From Bryum argenteum (lineage: Eukaryota > Streptophyta > Bryopsida > Bryales > Bryaceae), in NCBI GenBank assembly GCA_037043015.1, contig CM073328.1, positions 9,211,495 to 9,275,494 of the forward strand: 64,000 nucleotides of DNA, given 5' to 3'. Below, piece by piece: positions 38,001 to 50,415 of this stretch. Made by a program: the position numbers and the translations under genes. The stretch's first letter is position 1, and every line of letters starts with the position of its first letter. A model generated the notes under the pieces. That model saw nothing but the letters and a program-made list of their open reading frames with translations. It did no database searches and was not told where the DNA came from.

Positions 38001-39560
38001 AAATAATATTAACTAGATTGCAGCAGAATAGGCCTCCCTTTAGTTGTATGTGTACAAGTTAAGACTAAAACTTGGAAACAAGACAAGGTGAACCATAGTG
38101 AAATTGGCCTTTTATTAGGACTCCACACGTGATTAGACTTTTAATAGGGCCTGGAGGCAATTAAAGGGAGACCAATACAGAATCGGCCTCTATTAGTTGT
38201 ATGTGCATAGAGCAAGAGTAAGGCTTGGAAGTGACACAAGGTGAACCAAAGTCGTATTGGTCTCCGATTAGTCTCATTTACTTGGAGTTATGGTAGGGTT
38301 TGAAAGAAATCTAAGACGGATAGAAGCTGGATTTGCCCTTTTGGTTGTATGTGCATAAGGTAAGACTAAGGCCTTACACCAGCAACTCCATGTGTGCTGA
38401 TGATTGGCGAATGGACCTCCTCCTAAACCACAATCGGAATGGGCTTGTTCTAAACCACAATCGGCCTTCGTATCTGCGAGTTGCAATCTAAGATGGACCA
38501 AACCTAAATCCGCCCTTTTTCATGTATGTACACATGATAAGACTAAGGCCTCCTATCATCTACAAGTGTGCAGAGGTGTGCAAAGGTGTGCGGAGGTGTG
38601 CAAAGGTGTCCTGACGGAAGGCAAATCGGCCTCCTATCAACTCCAATCGGCCTTTGCATGTGCGCACGCAAAGATCAGGGTTTGAAGCCACTCGACTGCC
38701 ACATCCTTAAGCCCATGATTTAGTGTTAAGTATTCTATTTCTTTTTCTATGTTTGAAACTTTGAAGTTTTGCAATGATTTGTAGTAGTATCTCTACTTCA
38801 TTCGGTAGCCAAATCCAACCTTTTTAGTTGTATAAACGCACGGTAAGGCCTCCTATCAACCGCAATCGACCTCCTATCAAGTTCATGTCTGTGTACGGAA
38901 GTCGAATCAACCTCCTATCAGCGACGTTTGGCCTTCCCATGTCTGCACGGACATTAACTTTGACCACAATCGGCCCCTATCAACCGCTTTGGCTTACGCA
39001 TGTGTGCACGTAGAAGAGGTTTGACCGCAATTGGCCCCGTATCAGCCTTGACCTATTAGACTTGAACCGCAATTGGTGAAGTCTTCACCGCCTTCGCATT
39101 CGGCGCATATTAGGGTTGCAAACCATTTAATAGCCACATCCTCTAGCCAATTTAGTGTTGAGTATTCCAATTTATTTATTTTTTCTATGTTTGAAGCTTC
39201 ATAGTTTTGCAATCATTTGTATAGTATGTCTACTTCAATCAGTAGCTATATCCAATCTTTTTACTTGTATGTGCACTCGGTAAGGCCTCCCATAAACTGC
39301 AATTGGCCTCCTATGAAGTTCATGTTGGTGGACGGTAGACGGTGGAAGGAAGCCAAATCGGCCCCTAATCGGCCTCTCATCGGCCGGTTTGGCCATTGTA
39401 TGTGTGCATGGAGATTAGGATTTCTAGCCGTTCGGTAGCCACATCCTCAAGCCAACGATTTAGTGTTGAGTATTCTATCTTTTTTCTATACTTCAAAATT
39501 TCTAAGTTCTTTGTTATGATTCTTAGTAGTTTGTTTACTTCATTTAGTACTCTGTGATTG
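38001..39560 (+). repeat. tandem repeat array, long period
   Basis: A block containing 'gccacatcct(c/t)aagcc', 'gatttagtgttgagtattc' and 'ttgcaat(g/c)atttgta' recurs at about 38700, 39128 and 39433. Between copies there are many 'aatcggcctcctatca' units. A 10-bp run of GTGTGCAAAG/GTGTGCAGAG lies at about 38566-38615. The short ORFs here are repeat-derived. Confidence 0.65.
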
Positions 39561-40329
39561 TTATAAGTGCATGATATTAATTTGATATAATGTTGTGAGA
39601 GTTTGGAATAAGTTTAAAATCTACATGCATTTTAGACTTTAGTAGGGGAACAAGGTGACCATATTCAAAATCACCACATGTATAATTAGGGTGGGAGTGG
39701 ACAAATTTGAACATCAATTGGAAGACAAGATTGCAACAGTGGTGGACAATATCCAAAATTTTCCCTTTCCTTTTACTCAACTAGAAAAGGCATACGATCA
39801 AGGTTAAATAAATGGGCATTTTATTCACATAGCCTAACTTTACGATTTACTAATAAAATCCCTAAAATTAACCATAAACATTACATAACTCAAGAATGTT
39901 CACAATGCAAGCTGAAAACTTCTCATTGAGGAACACCTATACCTTGTTGCTTCTCCTAATAAATACTAATGGAAATACAAACTTAAAGCTTGGTAGTATA
40001 CTCCATGAGATACCTACATAGTTGTCTGTACTTACTATGAGGTCTTGTCTAAAATACCACCATAGGCTTATTCAATTGCATAGTAAATTTATATTTTATG
40101 ATAATGTTGTGATTATACTTTTGTTTCTTTTCTTATTTGATTACTTAAATGTTATAAAAATTATGAACATCAAATTCTTAAATTACCCATAACAAGTGTT
40201 CTTATTAGTACCTTACGCTCTTAACGTTGCAAGTCTAGAATTATTCAATAAGCTTCTGCAGTTAACTTGCGATCAAACACTAAACTTGTAATGTTTCTTT
40301 CAATATCAAAAAAGCTTCTAGAAACATTG
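39561..40329. other. AT-rich intergenic, nothing recognised
   Basis: No gene, element boundary or RNA gene seen. Confidence 0.4.
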
Positions 40330-40845
40330 TTGATTAGACACTGAGTTCCTATTGTCGGTTTATGCGATTGAAAAAGAGGAGGGAGGTGCACGGGAAGAAG
40401 CTCTAGAGCAAGAGCCGACGGTGCAAAGCTCGGAAACCTCTTCCCAAGCAGAGCGTTGAGCGTTGATGTTCCTGTTCTCGCGGACTTTGAGCACAATTGC
40501 GAGGTCGCTGATTCCGGGAATGTGATTATCCCACTATGTTCGAAAGCTCCGAAAAGGAGAAGGCATAGAAAAGGAAAAGGAGATTGATGCAGCAAAGATC
40601 ATTGATGATGAAGAGGATGTCCGCAGGATGACAAGCACCGATGGAGCGAAGCTTGACATTCCTGCTATTGAAGAGTTCCATTCCCCGCACAATTGGGCAT
40701 CTTCAAAAATGCAGTGGAAGGTAATAAGTTTGCCGAGACCCAATTAACTAGAAGATGGGGAGCTACGCTAAGTGAGGAGAGTGATGTCGAGTTTGTGGAA
40801 GTCAAGAAGGAGGAGGACCACGATGGATTGTGGTAGTTGATGGGG
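40330..40845 (+). pseudogene. degraded coding-like remnant, acidic/lysine-rich protein
   Basis: A GC-rich island with plus-strand coding-like stretches in different frames: one runs from about 40425 through VDVPVLADFEHNC to a basic KAPKRRRHRKGKG run, another has IDDEEDVRRMTSTDGAKL, and the last ends in EESDVEFVEVKKEEDHDGLW-stop near 40836. No frame stays open across the block and no splice pattern joins them cleanly. A DGAKL motif occurs twice, suggesting an internal repeat. I do not recognise the family. Most likely a broken host gene fragment. Confidence 0.35.
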
Positions 40846-41571
40846 ATCATGCATGATCTCAACCGCTTCAAATTGTTACACTTTTGGGACTGTGAGAGCA
40901 TTTATTGAGGGAGTTTTTGATGAATCATATTGTATTTTTGGTGTATCTGAGTTTGTTGGAATGGAGGGAGAGGGAGGACAATTGTACCAAAGCCACACTA
41001 GCTTTCTAAATTCTAAATATACAAGCAACCAAGTCATGGGTAATTTATATTTTTGGCGTTTGAAGAGATGAGTCACTATTATCTTATTGTGAACAAAATT
41101 TCTTCTTCATATGTATATGATGATGCTCTAGCTCAAACTCCAAGATCGAAATGAAATTTGATGCCAACGCTACACTAACCACTTCTGATCGATCCAACCT
41201 TTAGTTCAATGTGTTAGTTGTTAACAATTTATGGCAATTCACGAATGTTGGGTCACACCAAAATATCATAATACTTTTAAGAGTAATCCAACTTTTATTG
41301 TATTGTTAGTCAATATCCATATGCTTTGACTAAAGAAACCCATTTTGATATAAACAAAATGAATCAAGACCGAAATCGAGACTAAGCAACGGAAATACTT
41401 GATTGGTACAATCAATCTTTGTAATTAGCACCAACTAGCCTCTGGTCAGAAGCTACAACTTTGACCTCAGCTTCTAGCTATATTGATATTGCAATGTTCT
41501 TGTGGTTTGACCGATGACGAATACTTTGGCCAATCGGCGTGGTGCTTGACAAGTGCCATGAGCCTCCTCGA
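40846..41571. other. intergenic, nothing recognised
   Basis: AT-rich; no gene or element seen. Confidence 0.4.

Positions 41572-41612
<41 letters not shown>
41572..41612. repeat. (TA)n microsatellite, about 18 units
   Basis: Short pure TA run at the edge of the AAAATGG element. Confidence 0.9.
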
Positions 41613-41615
<3 letters not shown>

Positions 41616-41619
41616 TAAC

Positions 41620-42000
41620 CTCATTAAAATGGTGGTATCATTTGTGCCATTTTGGTGGCGTTCTAAAACGTGTCATTTTAGTTTACAAATATTTATACCT
41701 CTAAAATGGCACGTTTTTAATATCATACACGTCCTCTGTAAATTTTTCACTGATTTTTGTAATCACCAAAAAATCCATAATAATACACATTCGTATGGAT
41801 TTTGACCTTTGAACACGGTTAGAGGGCAATACATTTGAAGTGGAGAAATACCTCGATTAAAGGAAAATATTTCTCAGTGGTCGTCCAAAAACATGGGAGT
41901 TCAGAAATGTTTGACCTTTGATGACCAAAATTGACAAAAATACTATCGCACCCCTAAACGGGTAATTTTAACGAAACAATGCCATCTCAATAGAATTAGG
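41620..42000 (-). mobile_element. second AAAATGGC foldback-like element
   Basis: Starts 'ttaaaatggtggtatc' and carries paired 'ttctaaaacgtgtcatttta' / 'taaaatggcacgtttt' arms around 41655-41720, so the left portion is itself a hairpin. The right portion ('tttgacctttgatgacc', 'cacccctaaacgggta') matches 36250-36500 inverted. Non-coding. Confidence 0.5.
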
Positions 42001-42549
42001 TCGTAGACCTATGACTCACAATGCTCATTTTTATTAAACAAAAAAATCGTGTTACCAACTAATCTTAGATAATCGATCTCGATGACATCGCCATCTTCCG
42101 CAACCAATTTTTGCCGAATCCCTTGATTGTTGTGGCAAAAAGTTGCTCGTTTGCAAGGTGTAATGCGTGTGAAGTGAAGATGAATGTGGATGAAAGAATA
42201 TGTTGCAGAATCGCATCCCTGGTTCTTCGAAGGATTCCAATACCTCCTTCCAAGAATGTTCACCTTCCCTTAACAAGGAAGAAAGCATGCCGCACACCAT
42301 TCCTGATTTGAGTTTCCAGATCGTCGCAGCCCACCAATTCCGTCCTGCTGCTCATTTCGTCCACCCTACTGTAAGCACTCTCTCCTTAGCCTTTCGCAAA
42401 TCACAAACTCTTTCTTCGCGCCATTAGTCGTACCGAACTTCATCCTCTCCTTCTTTATCATGGATTGAAACCCGATCTTACTTGGAAAATCCAGTCAATT
42501 CGGCAGATTTGTATTTGGTGTCAGCTTTGGCCCGAGTGCTCAAGTGATA
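42001..42549 (+). promoter_or_regulatory. upstream region and leader of phosphatase gene
   Basis: GC rises from about 42060. Small ORFs exist on both strands (for example 42200-42427 plus) but carry no domain and are not in frame with the gene. A GTAAGC donor at about 42371 could mark a leader intron. The promoter cannot be located precisely. Confidence 0.35.
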
Positions 42550-44324
42550 ATGGGTTCCACGGCGGAATTAGGAGACGGAATGGCGGTCCCCAGCAATGTG
42601 GCGGAGCTTCTGGTGGTACGCCACGGTGAAACCAGCTGGAACGCTCTCGGCAGGCTTCAGGTGCGTCCCGAACGTGCGTTGCTCAAACGGATCCTTCTTG
42701 ATCGTATCGAGCCACTGAGCTTTACAGCTGCTCGTTATCTAATGCGCGCTTGGTGACCGAATACGGTAGCACATGGCGCTACAATGGGCTGCAGTATGCT
42801 CTTAATTCTTAGCAAGCAATTTGAAAGTGCTCTAAATTTTAGGTCAAGTCATGAGAAGCAATCAGCTACTGAATTTGCTTCGTCATCATCCATAGACTTA
42901 GAGTAATTGATATTACATCAAGCCATTGAAGTAGACTATGACAACTAGCAGTTCGCAAACTGCAGAATCGGATCGAGGTACTCTCGTCATGATCATCGTC
43001 ATCTTTTGAGATTTTTGGCAGAAATGGGTTTCAGCTATGTGGGGAGTGCTGTAACTTGGGACGTGTGATTCATGGTGAGCAGGGGCATGCAGAATCGGAT
43101 CTGAACGAAGCAGGGAAGCAACAAGCGCAGGCAGTTAAGTGTGTTGCACAGCATTGAGAAAAACCATGTTAGGTGCGCAGTGTTGTTTCTGTGGCCCATC
43201 TTTTCATTTCAAGCCCTTTAAGCTTGTTCGGTTGCTGATGTCCTGCAGGTGGCTGCCAAGTTAGCAAGCATGGGACTGGACTTTGCTGCCATTTACACAT
43301 CAGATCTTCAAAGAGCAGTGGACACCGCCCAAGTCATTGCTGAAAAATGCCATTGCTCCAAGGTCAGCATGCTCACTGTCCTCTTTATTTCCAGGGTGGG
43401 TGGTGATCTCGTTTTTCACACTCGGGAGTCATGCAGATCGTTGTTCGAGAGAATCTTCGTGAGAGATGCTTAGGAGATCTGGAGGGCCTGACACGGACTG
43501 AAGCGAGAACGGCAGCTCCAGAAGCTTTCAAAGCATTCACGAAGAATGACGACTACCTTCCAATTCCTGTACGTTTTAGCACTGCTCTTTATTGCATGGG
43601 ATGCACGCATTCAAACATTCATTTGCTATGTATTCAACTGACCTCGATTCATCGCAACGATCGGCTGCCTGTGTAGTCTTAGGTTAAGAAGTTACTGTGT
43701 ATTTTGTGTAGGGTGGAGGTGAGAGCTTGGAGCAGCTCTGCGTGCGTGTCCAAGATGCTTTTGAGCAAGTCGCCGCAGAAAATCTAGGTGTTCATTTTCA
43801 CATTCTTTAGTAGCTAATGTTCAGAGATCTCACGATTGTACTGTATGAAGTTTTAGGCTGAACTAGAGCATTCTAATCGAAGTTGAATCCGTGGCTTATG
43901 ATTACAGGAATAGTGGCATTCCAGATTGATTGAATATCGTTTTGAATCATACTGAGATTGTACTGAGAAAGCTTACCTGTCTAGTTGGATAAAGTCAGAG
44001 GCACATGTCATGGAAGCCTTGAAGTGTTATGTCAGCTGCGTCTTGACTACAGAGTGGCGCTGAAGGTATGCCTGATTTTCTTGATGATGATGGTTCCGTG
44101 AAGGTAAAAGAGTGGTGGTAGTGACGCACGGGGGAGTGCTGCGAACGAGTCACATAATTGCCAAAGGGCTGTCGTGCACGGGCAAGGTGGCGAATGCTTC
44201 CATCAACACGTTCCGTATCTCCAAGGAGAATGAGTGGAGCATCTGTTGCTGGGGCGACGTAAGTCACTTGAAGGACGTGGGCTTCCTCGACTCTGGCTTT
44301 GGCGGAGATAAGCTCTCAGGGTAG
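42550..44324 (+). CDS. phosphoglycerate-mutase-like (histidine phosphatase) protein
   Basis: Six exons: 42550-42660, 43083-43133, 43249-43362, 43437-43568, 43712-43787, 44104-44324; the frame closes on 234 aa, the normal length for this plant family. Residues 23-26 (VRHG) are the catalytic RHG motif with phospho-accepting His25, Glu101 sits in LRERCLGDLEG as the likely acid, and His170 in VVTHGG is the second catalytic histidine; GESLEQLCVRV is also conserved. Family members are cofactor-dependent mutase-like phosphatases; close plant relatives act as phosphoserine or sugar-phosphate phosphatases, so true mutase activity should not be assumed. No transit peptide is evident, suggesting a cytosolic enzyme. 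Exon 2 uses a GTTAAG donor. The start is the first ATG after the GC-rich leader. Confidence 0.93.
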
Positions 44325-45171
44325 TCATTCTTTTCTCAAGCTTCATTTATTACTGGAGTGGGGCATTTACTTTAGAAGTAGTATTCGTTACATTAATAAG
44401 GATCTGTAGGGAGATTGAATCTGAACTCTTAATTCCATTGTTTATCTAATACTTCACTCATTGAGGATGTTGAATCCAACTTGGGTTCGTCCATCTTGGA
44501 CCTAAGATTGACGAAGTATGTGCTTCCTCTAGTCGTTATGATGCCAACCACGTACTGAGTTGAGGAAATTTGTAATTTTTCAAATACAACCTCAATTTGT
44601 CACATCGTTAACTCCCATCTCAAATTTGATGTTTCAAATTCTTTTTCAATTTGTCGGTTGAACAGTACAGTTGAGACACTTGAGATACGAATTGTGAAAG
44701 AGATGAGCAACTAAGTCGAGAACATGCTATCAAGGAGGTTATCTTTCCTTCAAGATTCCCAATTGATGAATGAATGAACTACCGACAACTTACGGATATC
44801 GTGATGATTTACGTGGAACAGGATACAATGTTCCCCGACACAAGATTATGTTATTGTTTGTCATGAGTCGACAATCTTCATGAAGTGTACTCTTTGTTGT
44901 TTACTACTTTTGACATACATAAAGGAGGTTGAGTGAAGATGCTTGTTGATTTCAACCCCATCGCAAAAGTCTTCTTTGAGGCAATAGGTAAGACCGCGTT
45001 TTACTCGTCTTACAAATCACACATGACGATGAGCTACATCTGAATTACCTTAACATTATACAACCTCGTCAGAACCAGAACCGAACCTAAAAATTGATCA
45101 ACCTGAGTAGAATGTTACAAGTAGAGCTGAAAATGGACGTCTTCAAATCTCCGAACCGCAGGGGCACCTTT
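44325..45171. other. convergent intergenic region
   Basis: Lies between the 3' ends of the phosphatase (+) and PARP-finger (-) genes. AT-rich with no recognised element; it should contain both 3' UTRs. Confidence 0.45.
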
Positions 45172-46773
45172 CTAAGGAGATTTCTTGACAGGCTTCTTCT
45201 TCACAGCGTTTTTATCTTTCTTCACACCAAGGGCATCTTTCTTGCCTGCACTCTTATTGCGAGGACTTCTTACATTTGGCAAGGCATCGGCAATTTTCTC
45301 TTTGATCTTAGAAAGACGTGGAGACTTCTTAGGGCTCAAGCTGGATGCTTTCTTGCTGTGCGCTTCATTTTTCTCCAAAGTCTTGTCAATGAACTTGCCT
45401 TCTTTCATGCCTGCACAAGATTCGCAAAATGAGAACTACTCATAGATTTTCTTGATTGATGTCGGAAGTTTTGATAATTTACCTGGGGAGTGTTTGGCAA
45501 GCTCTAGAACTTCAGCCTGATCCTTGACTGAGAGATTATCCCAGCCAGCCATTGCAGGCATCGGACTTGTCCACCATCCCAGGTCCAGGAAACATTTCAC
45601 ATGTCGCCATGCAGGCTGCTTGCCGCGAAACCGGGGGTTGTCCACCATTGTTGCTACACGAACCTGCAGAAAGCAAACCTCCATTTATGTAGCTAGTTGC
45701 AAGATTTAAAAGCTCGAACGGTGCATAAAAGCTACAAGAATGTAATATCAGTTTAAAGAAATGTGTTCTTACATGTCCCTTTTCGATCTTGTCATTGCAG
45801 CTCTTGCAGACAGATCGAGAGCTCTTAGCATTCTCGATTTCATATTCACCGCTGTTGTCTCCACTGCCTCCAGGTGCAGGCTCTGGTGCTACTGACTTGC
45901 CTTTGTCAACTTCTTGATCTGAAGCCTTTAACTTGCCTGGCTTTTCAAAGGCCAAAATCAGTCATGTAATTGCTCTATCGATCCTCCATTTCAAGTATCG
46001 GATTCTCTTAGATTGTGTAATTACTCAGATGGAAGTTCAATGCCATCGAGGAGAGAGATGCCACAAACCTTCGATGTACTCACGCAGATGCTGCAGATCG
46101 GCTGCTCTTAAGTCCTCCAGTCCATCCACATCTTCCAACCTGAATAAATATATACCGTTTAAATTTGACCGTGCCTAAGCTTTGAAACTGGTGCATGTTG
46201 TTGACATATGAAAAATGAACGATTATTTCAAAGTTGCGTACTAGAAGCTGGAACATCGTTCTGATCAAATGAAGAGGTGAAATGCTTATCGAGAAACAGA
46301 GTCAAGTTCGTGACACTTACGACTTGATTTCATTCTCTTTGTGAAAAACACAGCTCGCATGATGCCATTGCTGCAAAGATCAACGATTATAAAAGTTACT
46401 CACAGTATTTGAACAAGGCAGCAAGCGCTTAGCCATTCAAAGTCTTTGATGCAGCTGCAGCAAGATCGGAAAAACGATGCTAACTGGAAATTCATATGCA
46501 GATGACAGATAAGATGCAGCTTCATGGAACCGAAAGCTTACAGAGCAGAGGATAGCCCGAAAGAGATATCATGCAACGAAGGGAAGGCGATCGAAGTGTA
46601 AGAAGGCTTACAGGCATGAGCCCCCCAAACTGTTGAGCAGGTTGCATGGTGGCCAAGCGAAAAGAATCCTTCTCGATGTGTTGCCCGCATGCCCTGCAAG
46701 AAGACCTGGCGCTCTTGGCGTACTCCGCCTTCCATGGTTTATGTGGTAGCTTCGTAGCAGTCTCCGATGCCAT
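45172..46773 (-). CDS. tandem PARP-type zinc-finger protein lacking a catalytic domain
   Basis: Six exons on the minus strand: 46612-46773, 46321-46370, 46069-46139, 45773-45918, 45483-45663, 45172-45410; the frame closes on 282 aa. Finger 1: Cys26-x2-Cys29-x28-His58-x2-Cys61, with HKPWKAEYAKSARSSC very like the start of plant PARP1. Finger 2: Cys132-x2-Cys135-x28-His164-x2-Cys167. After it comes a short helical stretch (SVKDQAEVLELAKHSPG) and a C-terminal tail of about 75 residues rich in Lys, Ser and Pro, ending KKKPVKKSP-stop. In PARP1 these fingers bind DNA breaks. The WGR, regulatory and ADP-ribosyltransferase domains of PARP1 are absent, and the phosphatase domain of plant ZDP is absent too. 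Expected to be a nuclear DNA-nick-binding protein. Exon 4 acceptor (45918) was chosen to keep frame. Confidence 0.9.
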
Positions 46774-47326
46774 TCCACTTCTCTATCTACGACCTACACC
46801 GACACCATACCTCGTAACTAAGATTGAAATCACTCAGAGAACATATCAATAAAAGATCAATGACACGGGTTTCCCTTGCAACGCATTACATTCCACATTC
46901 CATGCAAATTCCAGCACCGGATCGCATTCCATACCACTGATCAAACACCAATGAACTGAAAGGGGTTGAGTGGCGCCTAACCTTTCGAGGGGTTTGGCGG
47001 ATCCTTGGCTTTGGAGGCACAGCAAGAGACAAAAGGAGGAGTTGTAAAGGGGAAGATCAGGTGGGGATTGGGAGAGATGGAACTGGGAGTGGGCATTGCT
47101 GCTGCTCTTGAAGAAGAATGAGGAGAGCTTGAGATCGAAGGCTGTCGGCGAAGGAGGACATCCGCGACGGGTGGCCAGCCCTTAGAGCGCCATTTGGCGG
47201 GGAGGTGTAGGCGCCTACTATCCTCATTGGCTTCTGGAGTGGCGGGTGAATTCGGACTCTCGCCCTCGTGGAGTGCCATGTGGCACTGGACTGGGAATAA
47301 TTTGGGAGCTCCCCTCTCCAGCTCAT
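46774..47326. other. upstream region of PARP-finger gene, possible leader exon
   Basis: GC-rich to 47326. On the minus strand a 100-codon frame (start 47279) runs into a good GTTAGG donor at about 46978, with a Ser/Pro-rich MPTPSSISPN stretch that could pass for a transit peptide. It does not splice in frame to the PARP-finger start, so it may be a leader exon or part of another transcript. Confidence 0.35.
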
Positions 47327-47330
47327 TTAA

Positions 47331-48440
47331 CCCCTAAATTTGAAGACACTATTTGCATGCTTTACCCTCAATATTGCCTTCTTTCAATGCCCGGTGAGAT
47401 TTTTCATTTTATGGCAAATTTTGAAGTATGAAATTGTAAGATCTTTTACTAATCTTTAGCTCAAATTTCTCCCTTTTTGTGGGATCATAGGATTCAAAGT
47501 TGAAAAGAAAGTTTTTTTCCCTTGTTGTGAAAAGGGAAAGCAAAGTTTTGAGGGTTGGCAAAACCATTTCTAAAGGTAAATATGAATTGAGGCTTTTCAC
47601 ATTCTTCTTCCTAGGTGAGTCAGAAACTTATAAAACCCAAAGACATGCTTGATTTCCCATATGGAGGTATGCTAAAATTCAAATACAAAGGTCAGTTTTC
47701 AACAATTAAGAAGGCATGTGAAAAATTATTAGATTGAAAATCCTATTTGGTTACTTCATGCCTTAATACCTCTTCTACACGTTTAAAAAAACAACTCCTG
47801 ACACAAAGTAAAACCTCACCTTTTGGTGAATTTTTAATGATTATGCATTTTAATAAATTTTGGGCACATTTTGAGAATGAATGAGCCTATACAAGCGTTT
47901 GGGCAGTTCTTATCACATTTCAGATGGTGTTTTCAAACTTTGACTGCGAATAATTTCTAAAATATGGAGCATGGGATGACAATTTGAAATTCTCCCAAAG
48001 TGATGTAAATGCTCAGTTATCCTCAAAATTTGCCCAAACTTGATAAAAACACAAAAACTTCAAATTATTTTTTTATTTTTTATTTTTTTAACTTGGTACA
48101 TATAGTAGAGGTAGTAAGGCATGATATCATTGTTTGGATTTTCAATCCAATTACTCTGTACATGCCATTTTTATTGTCAAAGCTTGACCTTTGTAATTGA
48201 ATTTTAGCATACCTCTATGTGAATAATCAAGCATTCTTTTAGGTTTTGTAGGTCGTAGGAGGATAAAAATTGCATAGACATGTTCCTAACCCACCTAGTA
48301 ACATAATTTGAAAAGCATGCCTCACGTCTACCTTTCAAGCATGGTTTCTAGCCACGACAAGGGTATGCGTTCTGGACAATATCAAATTTTGTTTTCTTCA
48401 TCAACTTCAAATGTTACGATCTCACAAATGGTAAAGATCC
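47331..48440. mobile_element. TTAA family 2 element with two opposed arms
   Basis: Starts TTAA-CCCCTAAATTTG and is collinear with 56570-57375 up to about 47990. From about 48000 to 48440 the same sequence returns as reverse complement: 'catatggaggtatgctaaaatt' at about 47660 against 'aattttagcatacctctatg' near 48205. The result is a long imperfect inverted repeat of about 1.1 kb. No ORF and no right-hand TTAA terminus seen. Confidence 0.65.
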
Positions 48441-50415
48441 AACGATTGAAAATGACACGAGAGTGCTAGAAGTAGTAATGCTCAAGATCCTATGGTTGGA
48501 AATACTAAAAAATTCAAAATAATTGTACCATGCCGGAAATAGGACAAGGTGGTAGAAAATTGCAGTTTTTGGTTTTATAGGTCTCAAATACACAACTAAT
48601 ACTCAAGGAGCTTTAGGAGATAACTTTAGTTGATGTATTTTGAGAAACAATGAAGTCCCAAGTTTGATTATAATTGTCTAGTAATTGTCTCAATTACTCA
48701 AATCTATGTGGTGAAGTAGATTTGGGAGAACTTACTAGACAATTATAATGAGACGGTGGGCATATAAGCATAATGTTTCAGTTACCAATCATTCAGTCCT
48801 CTTTTGTACGATGAGAAAAATGCACAAGTATAGATTTTACTTTTTGACTTGTTTTGAGGTATGTAAGCCAAGAATCTATAACAAACCGGTCGAGCCGCGT
48901 AGTGGCGAGTCGGTTATCATTCATAACTGGTTGTGCACTCTTTAATCGCAACCCTTGATCTTCATGATCCAAGGGTGTATAATACAAGTTGATAGGAGAA
49001 AAGGTTGTGAGTTGTAATTTGTGATGGTGATGGGACGGGTTGCGCAATGGGATGAAGCCACGTAATCATTGACAACGACAGCAACCGGTTATGGTCCAAA
49101 ATTTGCTTCGGTCCAAAATTTGTTTCAATCCAAAATCCTTGTATGAGTCCAGATTTAGTTAAGTATGGTATTATGGTTTAAAAAGTAGAAACCAACAAAA
49201 CCGTATGAGAAAAATATGGCTCTTGAAAGTTTTGAGTTGTCATCAAAATTGAACAAATTTAACATGTGGCACCATACATCTTCTAGGTCCACTTTTTGGA
49301 TCCAAGGACGCTTAGGGGCTAAGGCTCTCCAAATTCTTGATCCTTTGTGAGTTGAGTTTGAGAAGCATTAGTTTTACCTCTACAAGCCATGTAAAATCTG
49401 AAAAAGAAGTTTGAACTTTCACATGGAGGTATGTTTGAATTCAAATACAAGGACTAGATCTTGACAATAAAATTGGGTTTGAAAAGTCCGCGTAGTAAAG
49501 GCATGTTGTAGAATTTGTTTTACATCATAAAATAACAAAGATGAGAGAAAAGTAAAATCTCAACTTTTGGTGCTTGTAATAGATTTTAGTGCAATATAAG
49601 AAAATGAAGAAAATATAAAAATTTTAGGTAGATTTCACCACCCCTTGATTTTACTTTTGAAGTTTATAAGTGAATAACTCCAAAAGTAGGAGTTTCTAAG
49701 CAAGGTTGGTCTTGTTAACGATACCAAAGAATGCTTTGGTATGTAGAAGGTTCAACTTTACAAATTAAAATGGAATACAAGGAAGACTACGTGGATGTAA
49801 AACAACCAAATGATGTCTCAATAATTTTACATGTTTACTTTCATGAAAGTACATGAATACTTTATCAACAACTTGATAATGGTGGTTTGTTTGTTCATGA
49901 CTAACCTTGTTATATAAATTACTATGGGGGCTTGTTATTGGTTGGTAGTATATCATGAAGTTTGGTGCATTCGGATATTCTTATGGGGTATTGGTGAATA
50001 GTTGTTGAGCTGCCAAACAATGACTTCTAACAATAATTAAAGTACAAATCAAGTGAGTGTCGGTATGTAGTGGGGTAATGCATTATTTTGTTGGAAGTGT
50101 ACCTTTCATATTCTTGGTGGCATGTTGGTGTGTGACAATTATCAAACTACACATTCAGTGAGTGTTTGTCCGTGTTGGAGTAGTGCATTATTATGTTGGT
50201 AGTGTGGGTTTCATACTCTTGGTAGTGTGTTGTTTTCATAATTTATGAGCTAGTAGTATGTTCCAATATATTGTGTATGAGGGGATATTTTACACTAGCG
50301 TGTTGGTGTGTGGTAAGTCACTTTTTGTTTTTGGTGTTGGTGTTGTAAGAATCTCACTTGAAGTTCTCTTCACCAAAACACACAATAGAATATTGTATAC
50401 CAAAGGATTGTCTTT
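48441..50415. repeat. AT-rich dispersed repeats
   Basis: No gene seen. A fragment at 49300-49325 reads 'aaggacgcttaggggctaag', a decayed right end of a TTAA element. 49420-49700 resembles family 2. 49900-50240 shares 'gttgttgagctg' and 'agtacaa...gtgagtg' blocks with 61600-61810. Confidence 0.45.
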
